Part shown: one piece after another, positions 17,963-26,064 of the stretch | Layout: each line of letters starts with the position of its first letter | Numbering within the stretch: the first letter of the stretch is position 1 | Origin: Alphaproteobacteria bacterium | Lineage (GTDB): Bacteria; Pseudomonadota; Alphaproteobacteria; Micropepsales; Micropepsaceae | DNA length: 64,000 nt | Assembly: GCA_020852655.1 (NCBI GenBank) | Contig: JADZAI010000016.1 | Location: 1-64,000, forward strand | Reading direction: 5' to 3' | The notes under the pieces: model-generated | Told to the model about the DNA's origin: nothing | Databases searched by the model: none | The model's input: only the letters and a program-made list of their open reading frames with translations | Made by a program: the position numbers and the translations under genes

Positions 17963-19858
17963 TCAGGACGGCGGCGGGTCCGGCACGCCGGGCACCGCCG
18001 GCAGGTCGGGCAGCGCAGGACGCTTCGCACCGGCGAACCAGGAATGGGCCGGCTCGGGGAGCCGCGCGAGTTCGTCGGCGCCGACCTTGCCCTCCGCCAC
18101 CATCTCGGCGAGCGCCCGCCAGTCCGGCACGAAGGACGGCGAGTCCCAGGGCCCGAGCGCCGCGAAGGGCATCGCGAAGGCGCCCGCCTCGCCGGCGCCC
18201 GGCTGGCCGTAGATGTCGGCGACGAAGCGCGGCATGACGCGCATCCGCAGCGCCCGGGCCGGCAGGCCGATCGCGCCCTCTGCCGAAAGCTGGAGGAACG
18301 GGCCGATCAGGGTCAGCTCGTCGGCGTAGGCGACGCCGTTGATGAGATGGAAGCTGGCATTGAGCGATTTGAGGTCGGTCGCTGCGTCCGGGCCGGTGCG
18401 GCCGACCGCGCCGTCCTGCGTCACGGTGCGCGCGACCGCCGGCAGGTCGACGCCGTCGAGCGCGCCGTCGATGAGCTTCAGCGCCACCTCGCCCTCCAGC
18501 GCCTGCACCAGGGTCGCCTGCGAGGCGCCGCGGCCCTTGAGGGCGATCGTCATGTCGCCGCGCCCGGCGAGCGCGCCGCTGCCGAAGGCGGCGGTGAAGA
18601 GGCCCTGCGCGTCGAAGCCCGACACCGTGAAGTCGGCCCCGACGGCCGGCGCGTCGCCCGTGACGTCGAGCGTGAGGCGGCCGGAGAGCGCGCCGGCATA
18701 GGCGGTGGCGCGGGTGACGGTGAGCGCCCCGCGGCCGCCTTCCGCGACGAACTCGGCATCGATGTCGCGGAGGTCCAAATCGGCGATGGTGGCGCGGCGG
18801 GCGTTGATCTGGAGGTCGATGTCCATCGTGCGCAGGCCCGAGAGGTCGACCGCCGCCTCGCTCCAGTGGCCGTCATCCTCGGCGCCGACGGGCTCTTCGA
18901 GCGCCAGATAGGTGCTTGTATCGATCTGGTCGACCGAGAGCGTGCCGGCGATCATCAGCCGCCCCTGGTCGAGCTTCAAGCCGAAGGCGCCGCTGCCGGT
19001 CGTCGAATCCAGGGCGAACTTGGCGTTGCGCAGCCGCGCCTGTCCCGGCTGCGCGCGCAGCGTCGCCGCCATCGAGAGGCTGTGGAGGCCGCGATCGCCG
19101 GGGATCGTCACGCCGTAGAGCGCGAGGATGCGGCGCGCCGACGGCGTCGTCAGGTTCAGGAGGCCCTCGAAGGCGAAGCCGCCGAGTTCGATCGCGCCGT
19201 CGAGCGAGCCCTTCGCCAGCGCACCGTCGAAGGCGACCTTGAGCGGCAGCTTGCCTTCGCCGCCGAGCAGCGCGGCCGGCCGGTCGGTCGTCGCGTCGAC
19301 CTCGAAGGTCTCCCCGCCGAGGTCGATCAGGCCCTGCACCGCGAGGCTGGCGCCGTCGCGCGGCCAGGAGAGGCGCAGGTCGAGCGCGCCGAAGGAGATG
19401 TCGCGCGCCTCGTCCTTCATGTGGATGCGGCTGGTCACGAGGCGGATGTCGCGCAGGCGCAGCGGGACGGGCGCCGCGCGCTGTTTGCCGTCTACCGGCG
19501 CGAAGCTGGCGCGGCGGTCGAGATAGAGATCGGCGCCCGTCAGGGTGAGGCGCGCGATGCGGATGCGGCCGCCCAGCAACGGAAGGAATTCGACCTCGAT
19601 CACCGCATTGGCGGCGCGCATGGTGTCGTTGCTGCCGTCCGTGCCGGCCATGCGGACCGGACCCAGATCGAGCGCGAGGCCCGGCGTGAAGATGAGATGC
19701 ACCGGCCCTTCGATGTGCAGCTCGTGGCCGGTCGCGGCCTTCACCGCGTCCTCGATCGAGGTCCGATAGTGGTCGACGGGCGCGAACACCATCAGCACCC
19801 CGGCCCCGAGGCCGAGCACGATGGCGATCGTCAGCAGGACGCGGAACGCGCGGAGCAT
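17963..19858 (-). CDS. AsmA family protein
   Basis: A 631-residue AsmA-like protein. An N-terminal signal anchor (RAFRVLLTIAIVLGLGAGVLM) is followed by the AsmA N domain (YRTSIEDAVKAATGHELHIEG) and long beta-rich repeats. The C-terminal part with RGDMTIALKGRG and MRVMPRF is the AsmA C domain. The family spans the envelope as bridge-like lipid carriers or outer-membrane assembly factors. It is convergent with the kinase gene, with no gap between the stops, and divergent from the iron-binding-protein gene. Confidence 0.87.
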   Translation of the reverse strand: MLRAFRVLLTIAIVLGLGAGVLMVFAPVDHYRTSIEDAVKAATGHELHIEGPVHLIFTPGLALDLGPVRMAGTDGSNDTMRAANAVIEVEFLPLLGGRIRIARLTLTGADLYLDRRASFAPVDGKQRAAPVPLRLRDIRLVTSRIHMKDEARDISFGALDLRLSWPRDGASLAVQGLIDLGGETFEVDATTDRPAALLGGEGKLPLKVAFDGALAKGSLDGAIELGGFAFEGLLNLTTPSARRILALYGVTIPGDRGLHSLSMAATLRAQPGQARLRNAKFALDSTTGSGAFGLKLDQGRLMIAGTLSVDQIDTSTYLALEEPVGAEDDGHWSEAAVDLSGLRTMDIDLQINARRATIADLDLRDIDAEFVAEGGRGALTVTRATAYAGALSGRLTLDVTGDAPAVGADFTVSGFDAQGLFTAAFGSGALAGRGDMTIALKGRGASQATLVQALEGEVALKLIDGALDGVDLPAVARTVTQDGAVGRTGPDAATDLKSLNASFHLINGVAYADELTLIGPFLQLSAEGAIGLPARALRMRVMPRFVADIYGQPGAGEAGAFAMPFAALGPWDSPSFVPDWRALAEMVAEGKVGADELARLPEPAHSWFAGAKRPALPDLPAVPGVPDPPPS

Positions 19859-19890
19859 AGGGCCTCGTCGGTCGCGCCGAGTCTATCGGG

Positions 19891-19908
19891 TGACGGACGC
19901 GTCCGTCA
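19891..19908. promoter_or_regulatory. Perfect 18-bp palindrome between asmA-like and iron-binding-protein genes
   Basis: TGACGGACGCGTCCGTCA is its own reverse complement over 18 bases. It lies 33 bases before the AsmA start and 95 bases before the substrate-binding-protein start, the expected place for an operator acting on one or both divergent promoters. It is GC-rich and does not resemble Fur, RirA or Irr sites that I know. Confidence 0.5.
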
Positions 19909-20002
19909 GCCAGTCTAGTTGCGAGCGTGTTGCAACAAGGGGCGGCCGCATGCTAGGTCTCGCGCGGCTTTTGCAGCCCCTGGGAAGCGGAGACTCTTGC
20001 CT

Positions 20003-21016
20003 ATGCGTGTTCGTATGTTGGCGGCGGCGGCTCTGCTGCTGGGTGTGCTGAACGCGGCCGGGGCCGAGGAGATCAATCTCTACACGGGGCGCCACTATGA
20101 CGGCGACCAGCTTCTCTATGACGGCTTCACCAAGGCGACCGGCATCACGGTCAACGTGATCCAGGGCAAGGGCGACGAATTGCTGGCGCGCCTGGAAGCC
20201 GAAGGCGATGCATCGCCGGCCGACGTCTATCTCACGGCCGATGCCGGCAATCTGTGGCGCGCGGAGACGGCGGGTGTGCTCCAGCCGATCGAATCGGAGG
20301 TGCTGAAGACGCGCATCCCGGAGCAGTATCGCGATCCCGGCAATCAGTGGTTCGGCTTCTCGCGCCGCGCCCGGGTGATCTTCGTCGCCAAGGACGCCGC
20401 GCTGCCGATCGCCGTCGAGACCTATGAGGATCTCGCCAGGCCGGAACTCAAGGGCAAGCTGTGCATGCGCTCGGGGACCGCGATCTACAATCTCTCGCTG
20501 CTCGGGGCGCTCATCGAGCGGCTCGGCGCAGAACAGGCCGAGGCCTGGGCGCGCGGTGTCGTCGCGAACCTCGCGAAGGACCCGCAGGGCGGCGACATCG
20601 ACCAGTTGAAAGCCGTCGCAGCCGGCGAGTGCGCCGTCACGATGGCCAACACCTATTACTTCGTCCGCCTCCTCCGCTCGGACAAACAGGAAGACAAGGA
20701 CGCGGCGGCGAAGCTGAGGGTGGTCTTCCCCAACCAGGCGACGAGCGGCACGCATGTGAACATCTCGGGCGCCGGGGTCGCGAAATATGCGCCGAACAAG
20801 GCCGGCGCGGTAAAGTTCCTGGAGTATCTCGCGAGCGACGAGGCGCAGGGCTATTTCGGGCTCGGCAACAACGAGTATCCGGTCGCCGGCGGCACCAGCG
20901 GCAACCCGGAGCTCGACGGCCTCGGCACGTTCAAGGCCGACCCGGTCAATGTCTCGGTCTACGGCAAGAACCAGCCCGCGGCGCAGGAGATCATGGACAA
21001 GGCGGGCTGGAAGTGA
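20003..21016 (+). CDS. Fe(3+)-type ABC transporter substrate-binding protein
   Basis: A 337-residue periplasmic binding protein with a signal peptide (VRMLAAAALLLGVLNAAGAEE). The sequence is of the FbpA/FutA ferric-iron class: INLYTGRHYDGDQLLYDGF, ADVYLTADAGNLWRAE and the iron-ligand tyrosines in MANTYYFVR. It delivers ferric iron to an inner-membrane permease. The downstream permease gene lies on the opposite strand, stop to stop without a gap, so the two are not in one operon. The ATG at 20003 is preferred because it begins the signal peptide. Confidence 0.88.
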   Translation: MRVRMLAAAALLLGVLNAAGAEEINLYTGRHYDGDQLLYDGFTKATGITVNVIQGKGDELLARLEAEGDASPADVYLTADAGNLWRAETAGVLQPIESEVLKTRIPEQYRDPGNQWFGFSRRARVIFVAKDAALPIAVETYEDLARPELKGKLCMRSGTAIYNLSLLGALIERLGAEQAEAWARGVVANLAKDPQGGDIDQLKAVAAGECAVTMANTYYFVRLLRSDKQEDKDAAAKLRVVFPNQATSGTHVNISGAGVAKYAPNKAGAVKFLEYLASDEAQGYFGLGNNEYPVAGGTSGNPELDGLGTFKADPVNVSVYGKNQPAAQEIMDKAGWK

Positions 21017-22678
21017 TCAGCGGCCCTGCCCGATCCGGCGCATGAGCAGGATCAGCGGCGGCAGGCCGATCAGCACGATCGTCAGCGCCGGCAGCGCCGC
21101 ACTCTCCAGCCGCTCGTCCGAGGCATAACCATAGGCGAGCACGGCGAGCGTGTCGGAATTCAGCGGCCGCATCAGCAGCGTCGCCGGCAGCTCCTTCATC
21201 GCATCGACGAAGACGATCAGCGCCGCCGTCAGGGCGGCCGGCGCGATCAGCGGGATGTGGACACGGGCAAGCGCGTCGATCGGCGAGCGCGTGAGCGTGC
21301 GCGCCGCCGCCGCGATCGACGGCGTGATGCGCTCGAAGCCGCTCTCGACGCCCTCCAGCGCCGGCGCGATGAAGCGCACGGCATAGGCGAAGAGCAGGCC
21401 GGTGATGGTCCCGGTGACGAGCAGCCCGGTGCGCACGCCGAACTCCGCCAGCATGAAGCTGTTCACCAGGCGGTCGAAAGCCGTCATCGGCAGCAGGATA
21501 CCGACCGCGATCACCGAGCCCGGCAGCGCATAGCCGTAACCGGCGATGCCCGAGGCCGCCCTGGTCGCGAGGCCCGGCGCGGCGCGGCGCGCATAGGCAA
21601 GGACGATGGCGAGCGTCACCGGCAGCAGCGCCGCCCGCGTCGCAAGCAGTAACGACGTGCCCGCCGCGCTGAGGAAGCGGGCATTCAGCGCCGCGCCTTC
21701 GTAATCGAGCATCAGCCGCAGCAGCGCGAGCGCCGGCACGACGAAGCCGAGCAGCGGCGGCAGGGCGCAGGCGACGGTCGCGGCGAGCGCCTTGACGCCG
21801 GAAAGGCGCGCCGGGTGCGGCGGGTTGGTGCGGTTGCCGGTGTTGTGGATCACCCTGCCCCGCCGCCCGATCCGCTCGAGCGCCAGAAGCAGGAGGACGA
21901 AGGCAAGCAGGATCGCCGCGAGCTGGCCCGCCGCGGCGCGCTCGCCCATGCCGTACCAGGCGCGGTAGATGCCGGTCGTGAAAGTCTGCACCGAGAGATA
22001 GGAGACCGCGCCAAAGTCGGCGAGCGTTTCCATCAGCGCCAGGGCGAGGCCGCCGGCGATCGCCGGGCGCGCCAGCGGCAGCGCGACGCGGAAGAAGACG
22101 CGCCACGGCCCGAGGCCCAGCGTCCGCGCAACATCCAGCGCCGCGGCCGATTGCTGGAGGAAGGCGGCGCGGGCGAGGAGATAGACATAGGGGTAGAGCG
22201 TCAGCGTGAAGATCAGACCCGCGCCGCCGAGCGAGCGGATTTCCGGAAACCAGTAGCCGCCGACCTTCCATCCGGTCGCATCGCGCAGCGCCGTCTGGAG
22301 CGGCCCGGCCGCCTGGAGCAGGTCGGCATAGGCATAGGCGACGACATAGGCGGGCGCCGCGAGCGGCAGGACGAGGGCGAAGGTCAGCCAGCCCTTGCCG
22401 GGGAAGCGCGTCATCACCGACAGCCACGCCGTGCCGACACCGATGACGAAGCTGCCGACGGCGACCATCAGCGCGAGGCCGAGCGAATTCACGATGTAGT
22501 CGGGCAGCACGGTGTCGATGAGGTGCCGCCACACCTCGCCCGCCGGCGTGAAGACCTGGGCCAGCACGGCGAGCGCCGGCAACGCGAGGAAGGCGGCAAC
22601 CACACTGGCCGCCACCGCCCACCCCCACCGCCCGTGCACCCGCCGGTGCGGCGGCGCACCTTCCACCGCCGCCGTCAT
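21017..22678 (-). CDS. Iron ABC transporter permease, duplicated FbpB type
   Basis: A 553-residue permease made of two fused six-helix halves, as in FbpB/AfuB ferric-iron transporters. About twelve hydrophobic segments are visible, and each half has an EAA-type ATPase-contact loop (LDVARTLGLGPWRVFFRVALPLARPA and IAAAARTLTRSPIDALARVHIPLI, given here in parts of the motif). It should act with the adjacent binding protein, but no matching ATPase gene is next to it; the ATPase at 23779 is of the spermidine class. Its start overlaps the upstream nucleotidyltransferase stop by four bases. Confidence 0.88.
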   Translation of the reverse strand: MTAAVEGAPPHRRVHGRWGWAVAASVVAAFLALPALAVLAQVFTPAGEVWRHLIDTVLPDYIVNSLGLALMVAVGSFVIGVGTAWLSVMTRFPGKGWLTFALVLPLAAPAYVVAYAYADLLQAAGPLQTALRDATGWKVGGYWFPEIRSLGGAGLIFTLTLYPYVYLLARAAFLQQSAAALDVARTLGLGPWRVFFRVALPLARPAIAGGLALALMETLADFGAVSYLSVQTFTTGIYRAWYGMGERAAAGQLAAILLAFVLLLLALERIGRRGRVIHNTGNRTNPPHPARLSGVKALAATVACALPPLLGFVVPALALLRLMLDYEGAALNARFLSAAGTSLLLATRAALLPVTLAIVLAYARRAAPGLATRAASGIAGYGYALPGSVIAVGILLPMTAFDRLVNSFMLAEFGVRTGLLVTGTITGLLFAYAVRFIAPALEGVESGFERITPSIAAAARTLTRSPIDALARVHIPLIAPAALTAALIVFVDAMKELPATLLMRPLNSDTLAVLAYGYASDERLESAALPALTIVLIGLPPLILLMRRIGQGR

Positions 22679-23478
22679 CGCCGCCGCAGAAGGGCGCTGA
22701 TGGCGACGGGATCGGTCGGCCAGAGGCCGGCACGCGTGCAGCCGCGCAGCTCGTAGGTATCGAGCCGTTTCAGGTCAGGCTCGACGATCCGCCCGTCCTC
22801 CAGGAACAGGAGGCCGACATAGGCGCTGGGCAGCTTCTCGACGAACGCCTCGGCACGTTCGAGCGCGGCCTTCAGATCGCGCGAGACCTGTCCGGCATCG
22901 ATCGGCTGGCCGTCGGCGAAGGGCTGAAGCTCGTTCTGCTGATAGCGGGCGAAGCGGCGGATATAGGCGATGAGCGATTGCGGCGAGTAGCCCGGATCCT
23001 TCGCGACGGCCGCCGCCATCACGATCGACAAGGGAAAGTGCACCCGGTCGACCGTCAGCAGGTCCAGCGTGTCGCGCGGCTCGCGGCGGGCTGCGGCCGC
23101 GAGGGCCTTGTTGGTCGCCAGGTCGATCGTGTGGAGCACGAAGCCGAATTCAGGGTCGGGCTGGGCCGGATAGAAGCGGTAGTCGCTGTCGAACACCCAA
23201 TCGAGATGCATGAGCTCGCCGTCGCGCCGGATGTCGAGCGTGCACATCTGCGAGGTATGGCGTGCCCACGAAACGTCGTATCCGGCCGCGACCAGGGCGT
23301 CGTGGTCGCCGTCCGCAGCCGTCAGAACCGTCGCCTCGCGATCGTGGAAAATGTCTATGTCGTCGGAATAGCGCGCACCGCCGCGATTGAGCGGCACGCC
23401 GCCCGCTATGAACGAGCCGGGGCCGCGGCGCTTGGCGATCAGCGCCAGGACGTCCCGCTGAAGACTAGTCAGCGGCAC
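22675..23478 (-). CDS. AbiEii/AbiGii-type nucleotidyltransferase
   Basis: A 267-residue protein with the DNA-polymerase-beta-like nucleotidyltransferase core of AbiEii toxins: GG at residues 26-27 and RYSDDIDIF at 36-44 with catalytic D40 and D42. AbiEii proteins add nucleotides to target RNAs, probably tRNAs, and work in abortive infection or toxin-antitoxin pairs. The upstream 70-residue gene overlaps by 14 bases and could be the partner, but it does not look like a standard AbiEi antitoxin. The downstream permease overlaps by four bases, so an iron permease is coupled to this module. Confidence 0.75.
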   Translation of the reverse strand: MPLTSLQRDVLALIAKRRGPGSFIAGGVPLNRGGARYSDDIDIFHDREATVLTAADGDHDALVAAGYDVSWARHTSQMCTLDIRRDGELMHLDWVFDSDYRFYPAQPDPEFGFVLHTIDLATNKALAAAARREPRDTLDLLTVDRVHFPLSIVMAAAVAKDPGYSPQSLIAYIRRFARYQQNELQPFADGQPIDAGQVSRDLKAALERAEAFVEKLPSAYVGLLFLEDGRIVEPDLKRLDTYELRGCTRAGLWPTDPVAISALLRRR

Positions 23479-23677
23479 TCAGCGCACTTTCGATCTTCTC
23501 GGCCAGGCGCAACGCAGCCATGTCCCCGCCGGTGCGAAGCGAGCGCGCCACGACGCGGGCATGCCCCGGCTCCGGCGATGCGAGCTTGCGCTGACTCCAG
23601 AGCACGCGGTTGCCGTAGCGTTCGAACGCCTCGTCATACAGGCGGCGCCACAGGGGCAAGGTGGATGCCTCGGACAT
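23465..23677 (-). CDS. Small protein encoded upstream of the AbiEii-like gene
   Basis: A 70-residue protein that I do not recognise. It is helical and charged (LPLWRRLYDEAFERYGNRVL, later AALRLAEKIESAL). It overlaps the nucleotidyltransferase start by 14 bases, so the two are co-translated. Position and size suggest an antitoxin or accessory subunit. It has no DNA-binding motif that I can see. Confidence 0.6.
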   Translation of the reverse strand: MSEASTLPLWRRLYDEAFERYGNRVLWSQRKLASPEPGHARVVARSLRTGGDMAALRLAEKIESALSAAD

Positions 23678-23778
23678 GAAGCCAGTCTAACACAGGCTGC
23701 CGCCACCCGGCATGTTTTCATTGCGGGCCGGGACCGCTAGAACCGCTGCATGGACGCGAATCCGGCCCGGGACAGGCG

Positions 23779-24915
23779 ATGAGCGCGGAGGCGGCGCCCT
23801 TCGTGCGCTTCCAGCACGTCAGCAAGAGCTACGACAACAGCGGCGCCGCCGCGGTCCGCGACCTGGACCTCGACGTGGCGCGAGGCGAGTTCCTGACGCT
23901 GCTCGGCCCGTCGGGCAGCGGCAAGACGACGACGCTGATGATGCTGGCCGGGTTCGAACGGCCGAGTTCGGGCGCGATCCTGGTTGAGGATGTCGACATC
24001 TCGCGCACCCCCGCGCACAAGCGCGGCCTCGGCATGGTGTTCCAGAACTATGCCCTCTTCCCGCACATGACGGTGGCGCAGAATCTCGCCTTTCCGCTCC
24101 AGGTGCGCCGGATGGGCCGGGCCGAGATCGACCGGCGGGTCAAGCGCGCGCTGGAGATGGTGCGCCTGGAAGGCCTCGAACGGCGCCGGCCGGGGCAGCT
24201 CTCGGGGGGTCAGCAGCAGCGCGTCGCCGTCGCCCGGGCGCTCGTCTTCGAGCCCAAGGCGGTGCTGATGGACGAGCCGCTGGGGGCGCTCGACAAGTCG
24301 CTGCGCGAGCAATTGCAATACGAGATCAAGCGCATCCACCGCGAGCTCGGCGTCACCATCATCTACGTGACGCACGACCAAAGCGAGGCGCTGACGATGT
24401 CGGACCGCATCGCGGTCTTCAACAAGGGCCGCGTCGAACAATGCGGCGCGCCGGGGGCGCTCTACGACCGGCCGGCCAATCTCTTCGTCGCGGGCTTCGT
24501 CGGCGAGAACAATTTCCTCGATGCCGATACCACCGGCACGGCGGGCGAAACCGTCACCGCACAGAGCGCCGCCGGGGCGATGGCCGCAACGAATGCCGGC
24601 GCCGGCAAGGGGCGCTGCGTGATCGCCATCCGGCCCGAGCGCGTCGTCGTGCGCCCGCCGGCGTCGGAGAGCGCGACGCGCCTCGCCGCCACCGTCGCCG
24701 AGCGCTATTTCGCCGGCGACCATGTGCGGCTCGTCGTCCGCCTCGCGAGCGGCGAGACCGTCGCGGTGAAGACCTCGCGCATCGAGGCGCAGAACCTGCC
24801 CGAGCCCGGCGCGGCCGTCACCATCGGCTGGCGTGCCGCGGATGCCTTTGCCTTCGCCCCCGAGGACCTGGCGGCCGAAGCCGCCGCACCCAGCAAGGAG
24901 CTTCTCCCCGCATGA
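23779..24915 (+). CDS. potA: Spermidine/putrescine-type ABC transporter ATPase
   Basis: A 378-residue ATPase of the PotA class. Walker A is GPSGSGKTT, the Q-loop VFQNYALFPHM, the signature LSGGQQQR and Walker B VLMDEPLGALD, followed by a C-terminal TOBE region (from about residue 285) that binds regulatory ligands. It energises import by the permeases at 27379 and 28581. Its stop overlaps the binding-protein start (ATGA). The transporter class is clear; the exact solute is not. Confidence 0.87.
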   Translation: MSAEAAPFVRFQHVSKSYDNSGAAAVRDLDLDVARGEFLTLLGPSGSGKTTTLMMLAGFERPSSGAILVEDVDISRTPAHKRGLGMVFQNYALFPHMTVAQNLAFPLQVRRMGRAEIDRRVKRALEMVRLEGLERRRPGQLSGGQQQRVAVARALVFEPKAVLMDEPLGALDKSLREQLQYEIKRIHRELGVTIIYVTHDQSEALTMSDRIAVFNKGRVEQCGAPGALYDRPANLFVAGFVGENNFLDADTTGTAGETVTAQSAAGAMAATNAGAGKGRCVIAIRPERVVVRPPASESATRLAATVAERYFAGDHVRLVVRLASGETVAVKTSRIEAQNLPEPGAAVTIGWRAADAFAFAPEDLAAEAAAPSKELLPA

Positions 24916-26018
24916 GCCTTCGACCCCTCATCTATGCCGCGCTCAGCGCCGCGGCGATCCTGGGCGGCATGGCGCTCATCGTCGAGACCGTCGAAGCCGC
25001 CGAGGGCGAGAAGCTGACGGTCGTCTCGTGGGGCGGCGCCTACACCAGGAGCCAGGTCGAGGCCTATCACAAGCCCTTCACGGCGGAGACCGGCATTGCA
25101 ATCACCAATGCCGACTACAACGGCGGCATCGCCGAGGTGAAGGCGCAGGTCGAGAGCGGCAATGTCGCGTGGGACGTGGTCGACATGGAGGTCGGCGACG
25201 CGCTGCGCGCCTGCGACGAGGGCCTGCTCGAACCGCTCGACCCGGCGAGCTTCCCGGCCGCGCCCGACGGCACGCCGGCCACCGACGATTTCTATCCCGA
25301 CGCGCTGACCGAGTGCTGGGCGACGTCGATCATCTTCTCGACCGTCTACGCCTATGACGATTCCAGGATCGGGGCGACCAAGCCGACCTCGATCGCGGAC
25401 TTCTTCGACCTTCAGAAATTCCCCGGCAAGCGCGGCCTCCGCAAGCAGAACCCCAAGGCGACGCTGGAGATGGCGCTGCTCGCCGACGGCGTCGCGCCGG
25501 ACCAGATCTACGCCGTGCTCGGCACGTCCGAAGGCCTCGACCGCGCCTTCGCCAAGCTCGACACGATCAAGTCCAGCGTCGTCTGGTGGGAGGCCGGTTC
25601 GCAGCCGGTGCAGCTTCTGGCCGACGGCGAGGTCGCGATGACCGTCGTCTATAACGGCCGCCTGTTCGATGCGGTGACCGCCGAGAACAAGCCCTTCGTC
25701 ATCGTCTGGGACGGCCAGGTGATGGAGTACGACACCTATGTCGTCGTGAAGGGCGCGCCGCACAAGGACGCGGCGATGAAATACATGCACTTCGCGACGA
25801 ACACGAAACAGCTCGCGGCGCAGGCGAGCTGGATCGCCTATGCGCCGGCGCGCAAGTCGTCGCTGCCGCTGGTCGGGAAGAACGCGTCGAACGGCGTCGA
25901 CATGCTGCCGAACCTGCCGACACCGGACAAAGGCCGCGCGATCACCGTCGACCCGCAATTCTGGGCCGACCACCAGGACGAGATCAACCAGCGCTGGGCC
26001 GCCTGGCTGGCGCAGTAG
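24912..26018 (+). CDS. potD: PotD-like ABC transporter substrate-binding protein
   Basis: A 368-residue periplasmic binding protein with an N-terminal signal peptide ending around VETVEAAEG. The PotD family pattern VVSWGGAYTRSQVEAYHKPF, VDMEVGDALRACDEGLLEPL and YDDSRIG is clear. Relatives bind spermidine, putrescine or similar amines and small organic compounds. Starting at 24912 it overlaps the ATPase stop by four bases. A convergent MFS gene and hairpin separate it from the two permease genes. Confidence 0.87.
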   Translation: MSLRPLIYAALSAAAILGGMALIVETVEAAEGEKLTVVSWGGAYTRSQVEAYHKPFTAETGIAITNADYNGGIAEVKAQVESGNVAWDVVDMEVGDALRACDEGLLEPLDPASFPAAPDGTPATDDFYPDALTECWATSIIFSTVYAYDDSRIGATKPTSIADFFDLQKFPGKRGLRKQNPKATLEMALLADGVAPDQIYAVLGTSEGLDRAFAKLDTIKSSVVWWEAGSQPVQLLADGEVAMTVVYNGRLFDAVTAENKPFVIVWDGQVMEYDTYVVVKGAPHKDAAMKYMHFATNTKQLAAQASWIAYAPARKSSLPLVGKNASNGVDMLPNLPTPDKGRAITVDPQFWADHQDEINQRWAAWLAQ

Positions 26019-26025
26019 CGGACTC

Positions 26026-26064
26026 TTGATCCTCCTCCGCGCTTTCAGCGCAGGGGAGGATCAA
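26026..26064. terminator. Hairpin between the binding-protein gene and the inverted MFS gene
   Basis: A ten-base-pair stem TTGATCCTCC (26026-26035) and GGAGGATCAA (26055-26064) encloses a smaller GCGC/GCGC hairpin. It lies after the binding-protein stop and covers the last codons of the convergent MFS gene. The uridine tract is weak in both directions, so termination activity is uncertain. Confidence 0.4.

Noticed and set aside
22675..23677. Complete AbiE abortive-infection system
   Set aside because: Only the AbiEii-like nucleotidyltransferase is convincing. The upstream 70-residue protein lacks the winged helix and length of AbiEi, so I report it as AbiEii-like only.
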